Positions 1 to 4,787 of a stretch of DNA of 5,527 nt are shown here, one piece after another. The translations under genes were made by a program, and so were the position numbers. The stretch's first letter is position 1. Each line of letters begins with the position of its first letter. Source of the DNA: Burkholderiales bacterium. GTDB lineage: Bacteria > Pseudomonadota > Gammaproteobacteria > Burkholderiales > SG8-39. The notes beneath the pieces were generated by a model that searched no databases, was not told the origin of the DNA, and saw nothing but the letters and a program-made list of their open reading frames with translations. The DNA lies in assembly GCA_029266935.1 (NCBI GenBank), contig JAQSVY010000223.1, forward strand, positions 1 through 5,527. Reading direction: 5' to 3'.

Positions 1-268
1 CAAGCTCGCGCAGGAGCAGCTGCATCACACCGGCTTCTACTCCGGCCGCATCGACGGCGACCTCTCCGGCGAGGCCCAGGCCGCGCTCGTGCAGTTCCAG
101 CTCTCGCGCGGCATCCCGGCGAGCGGCGCCCTCGACGACGCGACCATCGCGGCGCTGCGCATCCAGCGCGAGCAGGAACCGCAGCTCGCGACGAGCGAAG
201 CCAGCGCCGCCGCCGGCGGCTCGGCGCCGGCGCTCGTTCCGGCATCGCCGGAAAAGAAAGACCCGTAA
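1..268 (+). CDS. Peptidoglycan-binding domain protein, C-terminal fragment
   Basis: The gene enters from the left edge with the reading frame starting at base 2 and ends at TAA 266-268, leaving 88 visible residues. Residues about 1-53 match the PG_binding_1 fold (three-helix peptidoglycan-binding module). They show the typical pattern of an amphipathic helix, then GFYSGRIDGDLSGEAQAAL, then a VQFQ helix, then GIPASGALDDATIAAL. The remaining ~35 residues are a low-complexity Ala/Pro/Ser tail ending in charged KKDP, probably disordered. Such modules anchor secreted or periplasmic enzymes and scaffold proteins to the cell wall. The catalytic or other N-terminal part lies outside the window, so the protein's actual activity cannot be told. 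Its stop codon is only 4 nt from the stop of the converging YHS gene. Confidence 0.85.
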   Translation, partial: KLAQEQLHHTGFYSGRIDGDLSGEAQAALVQFQLSRGIPASGALDDATIAALRIQREQEPQLATSEASAAAGGSAPALVPASPEKKDP

Positions 269-280
269 GCGCCTAGCGCT
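268..280. other. Small inverted repeat at convergent gene ends
   Basis: AGCGC (268-272), CTA (273-275), GCGCT (276-280) forms a perfect 5-bp stem. The loop is exactly the stop codon of the minus-strand YHS gene, and the stem begins at the last base of the plus-strand TAA. No T tract follows on either strand, so it is not a convincing intrinsic terminator. It could weakly pause polymerases from both sides. Confidence 0.3.
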
Positions 281-713
281 CCAGCGCCCTGGGCCAGTTC
301 GCGTCCGCCTTGCGGATGTAGCCTAGGGTGTCCTTCACCCAGCTCGCCTGCACGCTGCGGTCGTAGTTGAGGTAGAGCTTGCCGTCCACCACGCTCCAGG
401 CGTCGGGCTCGGTCTTCACCGCGTAGCCGCTCGCCACGCCGTAAGCGCAGTAGCCGCCGTACTGCGGCGCGTACTGCTCCGGGGCGGCGGCGAAGCGGTC
501 GCGGTTGGCGGCGCTCGCGAAGCGCCAGGTGGCGCCTTTCCACTGGTGGGCGAACTCCGGCTTTCCCTTCACCGGCTTGCCCTCGGTGAAGTAGGCGACC
601 GGGTCGTAGCCGCGGATCGCGGCGCCGCCGTCGGAAAAGACCTCGGCCTTCTGCGCCGCAGCGGCGCCGGCCAGCATCAATGCGGCAAGGAATACGGTGA
701 CTCGCATGTTCAT
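273..713 (-). CDS. Secreted YHS-domain protein
   Basis: The protein is 146 aa. Residues 1-20 are a Sec-type signal peptide: short basic start (MNMR), a hydrophobic core VTVFLAALMLAGA, and an AAA|Q cleavage site after about residue 20. The mature part carries the YHS-domain pattern of the exported subfamily: GYDPVAYF at 35-42, a WKGATWRFASAANRDRF block at 58-74, APQYGGYCAYGVA at 82-94, and DGKLYLNYD near 110-118. YHS domains are found in metal-handling and other redox proteins, but the exported stand-alone form has no settled function; metal or ligand binding in the periplasm is an inference. The mature chain has a single Cys (89). The start at 713 is preferred over an upstream in-frame ATG at 752 because a perfect AAGGAGG lies 6 nt before it and the signal peptide then begins cleanly. 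An ATG two codons later (707) is the only close alternative. Confidence 0.9.
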   Translation of the reverse strand: MNMRVTVFLAALMLAGAAAAQKAEVFSDGGAAIRGYDPVAYFTEGKPVKGKPEFAHQWKGATWRFASAANRDRFAAAPEQYAPQYGGYCAYGVASGYAVKTEPDAWSVVDGKLYLNYDRSVQASWVKDTLGYIRKADANWPRALER

Positions 714-719
714 GGGATG

Positions 720-726
720 CCTCCTT
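720..726 (-). promoter_or_regulatory. Strong ribosome binding site for the YHS gene
   Basis: AAGGAGG on the minus strand, separated by 6 nt from the ATG at 713. It is a full match to the anti-Shine-Dalgarno sequence and decides the start codon. Confidence 0.85.
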
Positions 727-773
727 ACGCCGTTTTGTCGCGCCGGCGCCACGAACCTTACGTTACGCCGTTT
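725..773. repeat. 11-bp direct repeats upstream of the YHS gene
   Basis: TTACGCCGTTT occurs at 725-735 and again at 763-773 (AAACGGCGTAA on the coding strand of the YHS gene), with a 38-nt period. Between them lies a perfect 10-bp palindrome GCGCCGGCGC (740-749). The gene-proximal copy abuts and overlaps the Shine-Dalgarno sequence by 2 nt. The position is suitable for a paired regulator site acting on the YHS gene, but no regulator is identifiable and the role is inferred. Confidence 0.4.
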
Positions 774-944
774 GGTGCTTGACGCCGAAGAGCGGCGTCA
801 GGAGAATGCCCGCCCTTCTGGTTCGAGGAAATGATGCAACGAACGCTGAATCCGATTTGCACAAGGAATCGCCGGCATACCGGCGAGGACCGCGTGCGTC
901 CGGACAAGGGGGACAGTTAGCGCGATAGCGCTCGCTCCCTTCGG

Positions 945-975
945 GCCCGGACCGCGCAAGCGCTCCGGGCTTTTT
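945..975 (+). terminator. Intrinsic terminator 1
   Basis: The stem GCCCGGA (945-951) pairs with TCCGGGC (964-970), with an inner GCG/CGC extension across a CC bulge and a CAAG loop. Five T residues follow (971-975). There is no annotated gene immediately upstream on this strand, which suggests that a short transcript ends here. Confidence 0.7.
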
Positions 976-984
976 GTTTCCAGA

Positions 985-1019
985 GCCCGGCTTTGCACCG
1001 CAAGGTGCCCGGGCTTTTT
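985..1019 (+). terminator. Intrinsic terminator 2, directly upstream of the 65-aa gene
   Basis: The outer stem is GCCCGG (985-990) with CCGGGC (1009-1014). The inner stem is GCACC (995-999) with GGTGC (1004-1008), closed by a GCAA tetraloop, and TTTTT follows (1015-1019). It ends 37 nt before the ATG at 1057. Readthrough from the left would therefore be blocked, and the small gene would need its own promoter or antitermination. Confidence 0.75.
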
Positions 1020-1044
1020 CATTTGCAGGATGTGGTGGAGGGAA

Positions 1045-1050
1045 GGGAGG
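1045..1050 (+). promoter_or_regulatory. Ribosome binding site of the 65-aa gene
   Basis: GGGAGG lies 6 nt before the ATG at 1057. This selects 1057 over the in-frame ATG at 1030, which lacks such a site and would add nine residues (Trp/Arg-rich) unlike the rest of the protein. Confidence 0.7.
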
Positions 1051-1056
1051 ACGACG

Positions 1057-1254
1057 ATGCTGATCTACGTGCCGCAGTCTTACGTCGCGCTGGTCTACGC
1101 CGGCGGCGAGCTGCGCGCCGTGGTCGAGGCCGGCGTCGGCTTCGTCCCCCATTCCGAAGGACTGGAGGTGCGCTACGTCTACCTGCCGCCGCAGGCCCAG
1201 TATTCCGAGGGCATGGAGGGGGACGAAGCCGTGCAACTCGAAACCGTTCACTAG
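1057..1254 (+). CDS. Small orphan protein (65 aa), partner candidate of the AAA+ ATPase
   Basis: I do not recognise this family. The 65-aa product has no signal peptide and no clear membrane segment. Its first ~45 residues alternate hydrophobic and polar positions (LIYVPQSYVALVYAGG, ELRAVVEAGVGFVP, LEVRYVYLP), which suggests a small beta-rich fold. The last ~18 residues are acidic and probably flexible (QYSEGMEGDEAVQLETVH). The third codon positions are strongly G/C, as in neighbouring genes, and a good Shine-Dalgarno sequence precedes the start, so it is very likely translated. It is bracketed by intrinsic terminators on both sides (985-1019 and 1265-1289). The ATPase starts 35 nt after its stop, and the close pairing suggests that it could be a substrate adaptor or regulator of the ATPase, by inference only. 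Confidence 0.7.
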   Translation: MLIYVPQSYVALVYAGGELRAVVEAGVGFVPHSEGLEVRYVYLPPQAQYSEGMEGDEAVQLETVH

Positions 1255-1264
1255 GAGTGATTTG

Positions 1265-1289
1265 GCCGGGGGCAACCCCGGCTCTTTTT
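1265..1289 (+). terminator. Intrinsic terminator whose U tract abuts the ATPase start codon
   Basis: GCCGGGG (1265-1271), GCAA loop (1272-1275), CCCCGGC (1276-1282) form a perfect 7-bp GC stem closed by a GNRA tetraloop. TC and five Ts follow, ending at 1289. The next base is the A of the ATPase ATG (1290). It should end most transcripts of the 65-aa gene. Because it lies between an AGGAG (1253-1257) and the ATG, it may also shape translation initiation of the ATPase. Confidence 0.75.
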
Positions 1290-2333
1290 ATGGACAAGTT
1301 GCGTTTCAGCGGACTCACCAAACAGGTCTGGGACTTCGCCGACCTGGTACTGAAGAATCGCTTCGCGCAGGCGCTCGACGAGGGCGCCGCGCGCTACCCG
1401 ATCTTCCGCGAGCTGCGCTTCGCGGCGCGCGTCGAGCTGGAGGTGCTGCTCGATGCGATCGCGCTCGACCCCGCATGGCGCGCCGAGCGACTCGGCGCCG
1501 CGTCGCTCATCCTCGACGGTGAGGGAGTCTTCGTCGCCACCTACGGCATGCGCAAGGCCGACTATTGCTCGGTCTCGTTCCACGCCTGGGCGGCGGACAT
1601 CGCGCGCGCCGAGGCGACGCTCAAACGCATCGCCGACAAGGCCGGCTCAACCCGGATCACCGAGCCGATGTTCTCGATCGACTGGAACTTCCGCACTGCC
1701 GACGGGCAGCTCGAGAGCGCCTCGATCGAGGAGCTTGCGACCGACGTGCTGCACGACGCTGCCTACCCCGAGATCAAGGGCGGCGTGCAGGCGTTCATCG
1801 CGCGCTACCTCGACGCGCCGGAGACCGTGCTCGTCCTGCAGGGGCCGCCGGGCACCGGCAAGACGCGGCTCATCCGCGCGATCCTGGGCGAGATGTCGCG
1901 CCGCAAAGGCGAGCCGGCGCAGGCGCTCTACACCGGCGACATGAAGGCGCTCGCCGCCGACGAGATCTTCGTCAAGTTCATCACCGGGTCGGACGACGCA
2001 TTCGTGGTCGAGGACGCCGACCACCTGCTGAAGCCGCGCGCCGACGGCAACGAGCACCTGCACCGCTTCCTCGCCATCGCCGACGGCGTGGTGCGCGCGC
2101 AGGGGCGCAAGATCATTTTCTCGACCAACCTGCCGAACGTCGGCGACCTCGACGATGCGCTCATCCGCCCGGGCCGCTGCTTCGCGCGCGTGCACGTGCG
2201 CAACCTGACGGCCGAGGAAGCCCGCGCGCTCGCCCTCGACATCGCCGCCGGCGACACGCGCAAGCTGCAGGCCTTGGCCGCGGAAGACACGCGCAAGCGC
2301 TCACTCGCCGAGATCTATCGCGAGCTTCGCTGA
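1290..2333 (+). CDS. AAA+ ATPase, BCS1-like core with uncharacterised N-terminal domain
   Basis: The protein is 347 aa. Residues about 165-305 are a classical AAA+ module: Walker A GPPGTGKT (185-192), Walker B in the form AFVVEDAD (237-244), sensor 1 FSTN (277-280), and an ALIRPGR box (290-296) with candidate arginine-finger residues. The ED order in Walker B and the RPGR box are typical of the BCS1-like branch of AAA proteins, which remodel or translocate protein substrates. Residues 1-160 match no domain I recognise; they contain an Arg/Glu-rich helical part (20-65) and a predicted beta part (70-135, including DGEGVFVATYG and SVSFHAW). There is no membrane segment, so it is presumably cytoplasmic and hexameric. 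The C-terminus (305-347) is helical and charged. ATG 1290 is the natural start, although no Shine-Dalgarno sequence lies at normal spacing. An in-frame GTG at 1257 would add 11 residues translated from the hairpin. The substrate is unknown; the 65-aa protein upstream is the obvious candidate partner. Confidence 0.85.
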   Translation: MDKLRFSGLTKQVWDFADLVLKNRFAQALDEGAARYPIFRELRFAARVELEVLLDAIALDPAWRAERLGAASLILDGEGVFVATYGMRKADYCSVSFHAWAADIARAEATLKRIADKAGSTRITEPMFSIDWNFRTADGQLESASIEELATDVLHDAAYPEIKGGVQAFIARYLDAPETVLVLQGPPGTGKTRLIRAILGEMSRRKGEPAQALYTGDMKALAADEIFVKFITGSDDAFVVEDADHLLKPRADGNEHLHRFLAIADGVVRAQGRKIIFSTNLPNVGDLDDALIRPGRCFARVHVRNLTAEEARALALDIAAGDTRKLQALAAEDTRKRSLAEIYRELR

Positions 2334-2364
2334 GCGCGGGAATGCCGCTTGCTGCGCCAAGGCC

Positions 2365-2835
2365 ATGGACGCACAAGCATTGGCCGGACGGGCCGTCGTG
2401 TCCGGAACGCTCGCCGCGGCGGCAGTGACGCTCGTCGCGTCCGTCGCCGCGAAGCGCGCCACCGGATCCTCGGCCGCGGCGCTGAACGCGACCAGCCACG
2501 TCCTCTGGGGCGAACGCGCCGGGAGGAAGAACACGGTCTCGATGAAGTACACCGCCACGGGCGCGATCGCGAATTACGGCGCGTCGATCTTCTGGGCCTG
2601 CGTCTACGAGATGCTCGCCGGTCACAGAGGGCGCACCCGCTTGCGCGCGCTTGCAGGCGGCGCCCTGACCTCGGCGGTCGCGTACGTCACCGACTATCAC
2701 GTCGTGCCGCGCCGGCTCACGCCGGGGTTCGAGATGCGCCTGTCGCGCGGCGCACTCGCGGGTGTCTACGTAGCGCTTGCGCTCGGCCTGTGCGCGCGCG
2801 ACGTGTTCACTTCGAGGGAAGCGCGATCGCCCTGA
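2365..2835 (+). CDS. Conserved four-helix inner-membrane protein of unknown function
   Basis: The protein is 156 aa. Four hydrophobic segments are visible at about residues 10-29, 63-83, 94-114 and 128-144, fitting a small polytopic inner-membrane protein with both ends on the same side. Conserved-looking polar features lie between them: NATSHVLWG (41-49) between helices 1 and 2, and VTDYHVVPRRLTPGFEMRLS (108-127) between helices 3 and 4. Proteins with this arrangement are, as far as I recall, common hypothetical membrane proteins in Burkholderiales, with no assigned role. The start ATG 2365 is 31 nt after the ATPase stop; only a weak AAGG (2359-2362) lies just upstream, so translation may be inefficient or coupled. 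Its last 29 nt overlap the end of the opposing thioesterase gene. No enzymatic motif is seen. Confidence 0.75.
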   Translation: MDAQALAGRAVVSGTLAAAAVTLVASVAAKRATGSSAAALNATSHVLWGERAGRKNTVSMKYTATGAIANYGASIFWACVYEMLAGHRGRTRLRALAGGALTSAVAYVTDYHVVPRRLTPGFEMRLSRGALAGVYVALALGLCARDVFTSREARSP

Positions 2836-3232
2836 GGCTGGCGGCGACGTCCTCGGGAAGCGGCACGCCCTGGCGCTTCTTCGTGTCGAAGCACACCTCG
2901 GTGGACTTCTGCGTCGCGCAGTGGCGCATCGAGTCCGCTTCGTACAAACGCATCTCGTAGCTGAAGCTCTTGGTGCCCACGCGGCTGATAGCGCCCTTGA
3001 TGAGGATGAGCTGCCCGACCTGCACCTCGTGCAGGAAGTCGATGCTCAGGCTCGCCGTCACCGTGCCCAGGCCCCGCGCCTGGATCTCGGAGAGCTTCAG
3101 GCCCGCCATGGCGGGGATATGCCAGCCGGCATCGTCGAAAAACGCGGCGTAGTTGCGCACGTTGAGGTGTCCGTAGACGTCGGCGTGCGCGGGCATGACG
3201 ATGCTGCGGTAAAGGTCGAACCACTTCTCCAT
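2807..3232 (-). CDS. Hotdog-fold acyl-CoA thioesterase (4HBT/YbgC-like)
   Basis: The protein is 141 aa, the usual size of single-domain hotdog thioesterases. The N-terminal active-site block reads DVYGHLNVRNYAAFFDDAGW (18-37), matching the D-x-x-G-H-x-N-x-x-x-Y signature of the 4-hydroxybenzoyl-CoA/YbgC-type family, in which the Asp (18) is the catalytic residue. The following segment (SIDFLHEVQVGQLI, 63-76) fits the central hotdog strands with the acyl-CoA binding edge. The likely reaction is hydrolysis of a fatty- or aryl-acyl-CoA in the cytoplasm; the chain or ring specificity cannot be read from sequence. The start at 3232 is supported by GGGAG (3238-3242) 5 nt upstream. It lies 42 nt downstream of the end of the broken SagB-like locus on the same strand and could be co-transcribed with it. 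The 3' end overlaps the membrane-protein gene tail to tail. Confidence 0.88.
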   Translation of the reverse strand: MEKWFDLYRSIVMPAHADVYGHLNVRNYAAFFDDAGWHIPAMAGLKLSEIQARGLGTVTASLSIDFLHEVQVGQLILIKGAISRVGTKSFSYEMRLYEADSMRHCATQKSTEVCFDTKKRQGVPLPEDVAASLRAIALPSK

Positions 3233-3237
3233 CTTCG

Positions 3238-3242
3238 CTCCC
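3238..3242 (-). promoter_or_regulatory. Ribosome binding site of the thioesterase gene
   Basis: GGGAG on the minus strand, 5 nt before the ATG at 3232. It supports the chosen start. Confidence 0.6.
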
Positions 3243-3274
3243 GGCGGTGCAGGTCCCGGCCGGGATGATATCCG

Positions 3275-3798
3275 CTAGGACCTCTCGCGCCCGTAAGGCG
3301 GCAGCGTCGTCAGGCGCGGATCGTCGACGTAGCCGCCGACCGTGAAGTGGTAGAGCGACTGGAACTCGAGATTGCGCAGGCCGAAGACCTGGTGCACGGG
3401 ATCGTCGAAGAAGCAGCCGATGCCGGTCGCGCGCACGCCGGCCGCTTCCGCCTCGAGGTAGAGCACCTGCCCGATCGCGCCGGCCTCCCAGAACAGGCGC
3501 CGGTAGAACGACGGCCCGTGCGCGACCAGGCTCGCCTGGTACTCGGCGATCATGCCGAGCGAGAACGCGCCGTCGCCGGCGATGTCCTGGCGGCCATCGC
3601 GTACAGGCCCGGTTCGATGCCCTCGACGCGATGCACGAACAGGCCGAAGTGGATGGCGGGCGCCCAGGGGATCGCGTCCCCGGGCACCGGCATGGTGCGA
3701 GAGAGCATACGGTAGAAACGCTCGGCCAGAATCGCGGTCCTGCCGTCGCACGCGAGGAGGCTGCGTCGCTGGCGGATGATCTGACCGGCGGAGCTCAC
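3275..3798 (-). pseudogene. Second nitroreductase domain of the SagB-like protein, frameshifted
   Basis: This is the C-terminal half of a two-domain SagB/ThcOx-type dehydrogenase, read in two different frames. From GTG 3796-3798 the product begins SSAGQIIRQRRSLLACDGRT (IIRQRRS resembles the Arg/Ser FMN-phosphate motif of nitroreductases) and continues to VHRVEGIEPGLYAMA, ending its homology near 3592. Homology then resumes in another frame from about 3592 with RQDIAGDGAFSLGM, and continues through FYRRLFWEAGAIGQVLYLEAE, RATGIGCFFDDPVH and SLYHFTVGG to the stop at 3275-3277. In intact relatives, as I remember them, several dozen residues separate the GLY and QDIA blocks; here they are adjacent and out of frame. 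This suggests an out-of-frame internal deletion rather than a single-base error. The span is 524 nt, not a multiple of three. Neither fragment would make a complete FMN-binding domain. Assembly error is the main alternative. Confidence 0.7.
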
Positions 3799-4682
3799 GG
3801 CTTTCGCGATGCTTCCGAAACGGTATCGATGACGCCCCAGCGCACCGGGTCGTCGCGGCTCAGCCGGTTCGCCTTCCCATACCAGTCCTGTATTTTCAGG
3901 TCCCGCACCGCATCCACATCTAGACGTGCAGGTCCTGCCAGCGCTTCTCCCGGCCAGAGCGCCATGACGAGCTCCGCGCTTTCGCGCTCGGCGCCCTCGA
4001 AATCCTCCGCCCGGTCGAGGCCAAGCAGCGCCTCGATCGTCTCATCCGCCACGCCCTCCAGCACCAGCGCCGACCAGCCGAGCGTCGCCGCCGCGATGCG
4101 CAGCGCCCCGATGGCGTGGCCGGCGTCGTGCTGGCAGTAGCGGAAGGCCCGCTCGCCGTACTTCCAGGCCTCACGCCAGTAGATCGAGGAGAGGCCGACG
4201 AGGAGCGCCTGGGGCGGAAAACCGCGCAGCAGGCGCGCGTACAGTTCCGGCGGGCAGCCGGCGCGCCGCTCGAGGCCGTGTTCGGCCGGCGCGTAATGGA
4301 AAAGTCCCGGCGAGGTGCCGAGCTCGGCAACACCACCCAGGAGCAGATAGCCCTCCGTGGGATGCAGGTTGCCGCTCGAGGGATTCGCCCGCAGCGCCCA
4401 GCGCGTCGTCCCGGCCTGCTTCCATGCGGAGAGCGCGAGCGAGTACTCGAGCAGGCGGGATAGACTGCGGATTGTCAGCGGCACGGCCGGCACGGCGCCG
4501 CGCACGTAGAGGCTCTCGTAGGGCGGCGAGACCGGCGGCTCGTCGGGTCCGAGGAGCGGCAGCCGCGTGAGCGCGGCGCCGGCGTAGCGCCGGAACGGGT
4601 CGGGCTGGTTCACCCAGTCGAGCTGACCCGGCCCGGCGGCGAAGCGGTTGAAATGGTGCTTCGTGCGCTCGTGGTAGCGCAT
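3795..4682 (-). CDS. SagB/ThcOx-type nitroreductase-family protein, N-terminal domain
   Basis: The protein is 295 aa. It opens with MRYHERTKHHFNRFAAGPGQ and a QPDPFRRYAGA block, typical of the long two-domain SagB-like dehydrogenases. FMN-fold signatures follow: LALSAWKQAGTTRWALR (82-98), RANPSSGNLHPTEGY (98-112, counterpart of the SagB PSAGALYPLE motif), GLFHYAPAEH (126-135), and WKYGERAFRYCQHDAGH (173-189). SagB-type enzymes are FMN-dependent oxidoreductases. Those in peptide clusters oxidise azolines, but the stand-alone long form has no assigned substrate, and no YcaO or precursor gene is seen here. The reading frame ends at TGA 3795-3797, overlapping the GTG (3796-3798) of the second-domain frame. 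In relatives I expect both domains in one chain, so this ORF is probably a truncated product. The start at 4682 has only a weak GGAA 6 nt upstream. The frame is open further upstream, but that stretch is antisense to the DUF3014 gene and carries no homology. Confidence 0.78.
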   Translation of the reverse strand: MRYHERTKHHFNRFAAGPGQLDWVNQPDPFRRYAGAALTRLPLLGPDEPPVSPPYESLYVRGAVPAVPLTIRSLSRLLEYSLALSAWKQAGTTRWALRANPSSGNLHPTEGYLLLGGVAELGTSPGLFHYAPAEHGLERRAGCPPELYARLLRGFPPQALLVGLSSIYWREAWKYGERAFRYCQHDAGHAIGALRIAAATLGWSALVLEGVADETIEALLGLDRAEDFEGAERESAELVMALWPGEALAGPARLDVDAVRDLKIQDWYGKANRLSRDDPVRWGVIDTVSEASRKP

Positions 4683-4774
4683 CACTCGTTCCAGGTGGGA
4701 GCCGTCCGGCACAACGCGATGGTGGCAGCTAAATCTGCACCGGCGTATTCTCGCCCGATCGTCGGCAGAAATAC

Positions 4775-4781
4775 GGGGAGG
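4775..4781 (+). promoter_or_regulatory. Ribosome binding site of the DUF3014 gene
   Basis: GGGGAGG is separated by 6 nt from the ATG at 4788. It decides the start. The 105-nt divergent interval (4683-4787) should hold promoters for both flanking genes, but I see no convincing -35/-10 pair in it. Confidence 0.75.
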
Positions 4782-4787
4782 TGCGAA

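Larger units (their letters stand above)
779..1019 (+). other. Gene-free, hairpin-rich region; candidate structured leader or small RNA
   Basis: No convincing ORF lies between the YHS gene and the small gene at 1057. On the + strand there is a possible promoter: TTGACG (779-784), 17 nt, GAGAAT (802-807). Its spacer holds most of a perfect 8-bp inverted repeat, TGACGCCG/CGGCGTCA (780-800). Downstream are a 7-bp stem TCGCCGG/CCGGCGA (869-886, loop CATA) and a composite hairpin with AAGGG/CCCTT outside (906-941) and AGCGC-GATA-GCGCT inside (919-932). Two intrinsic terminators then follow (945-975, 985-1019). A transcript from about 814 to 975 would be roughly 160 nt and highly folded. This is consistent with a small RNA or an attenuated leader, but I recognise no known RNA family and the promoter match is modest. 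Confidence 0.3.

Noticed and set aside
806..928. A 40-codon + strand ORF (ATG 806, TAG 926-928) ending 16 nt before terminator 1
   Set aside because: The AGGAG is only 1 nt from the ATG. Third positions are near 50% G/C, unlike the neighbouring genes, and the peptide shows no recognisable pattern. Kept only as part of the candidate RNA region.
763..1275. Long minus-strand ORF opposite the small gene and the hairpin region
   Set aside because: It has no domain pattern and no ribosome binding site, and is explained as open antisense frame in high-GC DNA.
993..1289. Upstream extension of the ATPase reading frame, with a possible start at 993
   Set aside because: The added 99 residues are an Arg/Gly-rich shadow of the 65-aa gene in another frame and would have to cross the terminator hairpin. 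The protein reads naturally from ATG 1290.
1565..2428. Long + strand ORF inside the ATPase gene in another frame
   Set aside because: It is an Arg/Ala-rich shadow ORF typical of high-GC coding DNA; the AAA+ motifs lie in the other frame.
4683..4787. TATTCT (4746-4751) as a -10 element for the DUF3014 gene
   Set aside because: No acceptable -35 lies at 16-18 nt (TGGCAG at 4723-4728 matches poorly), so no promoter is called.
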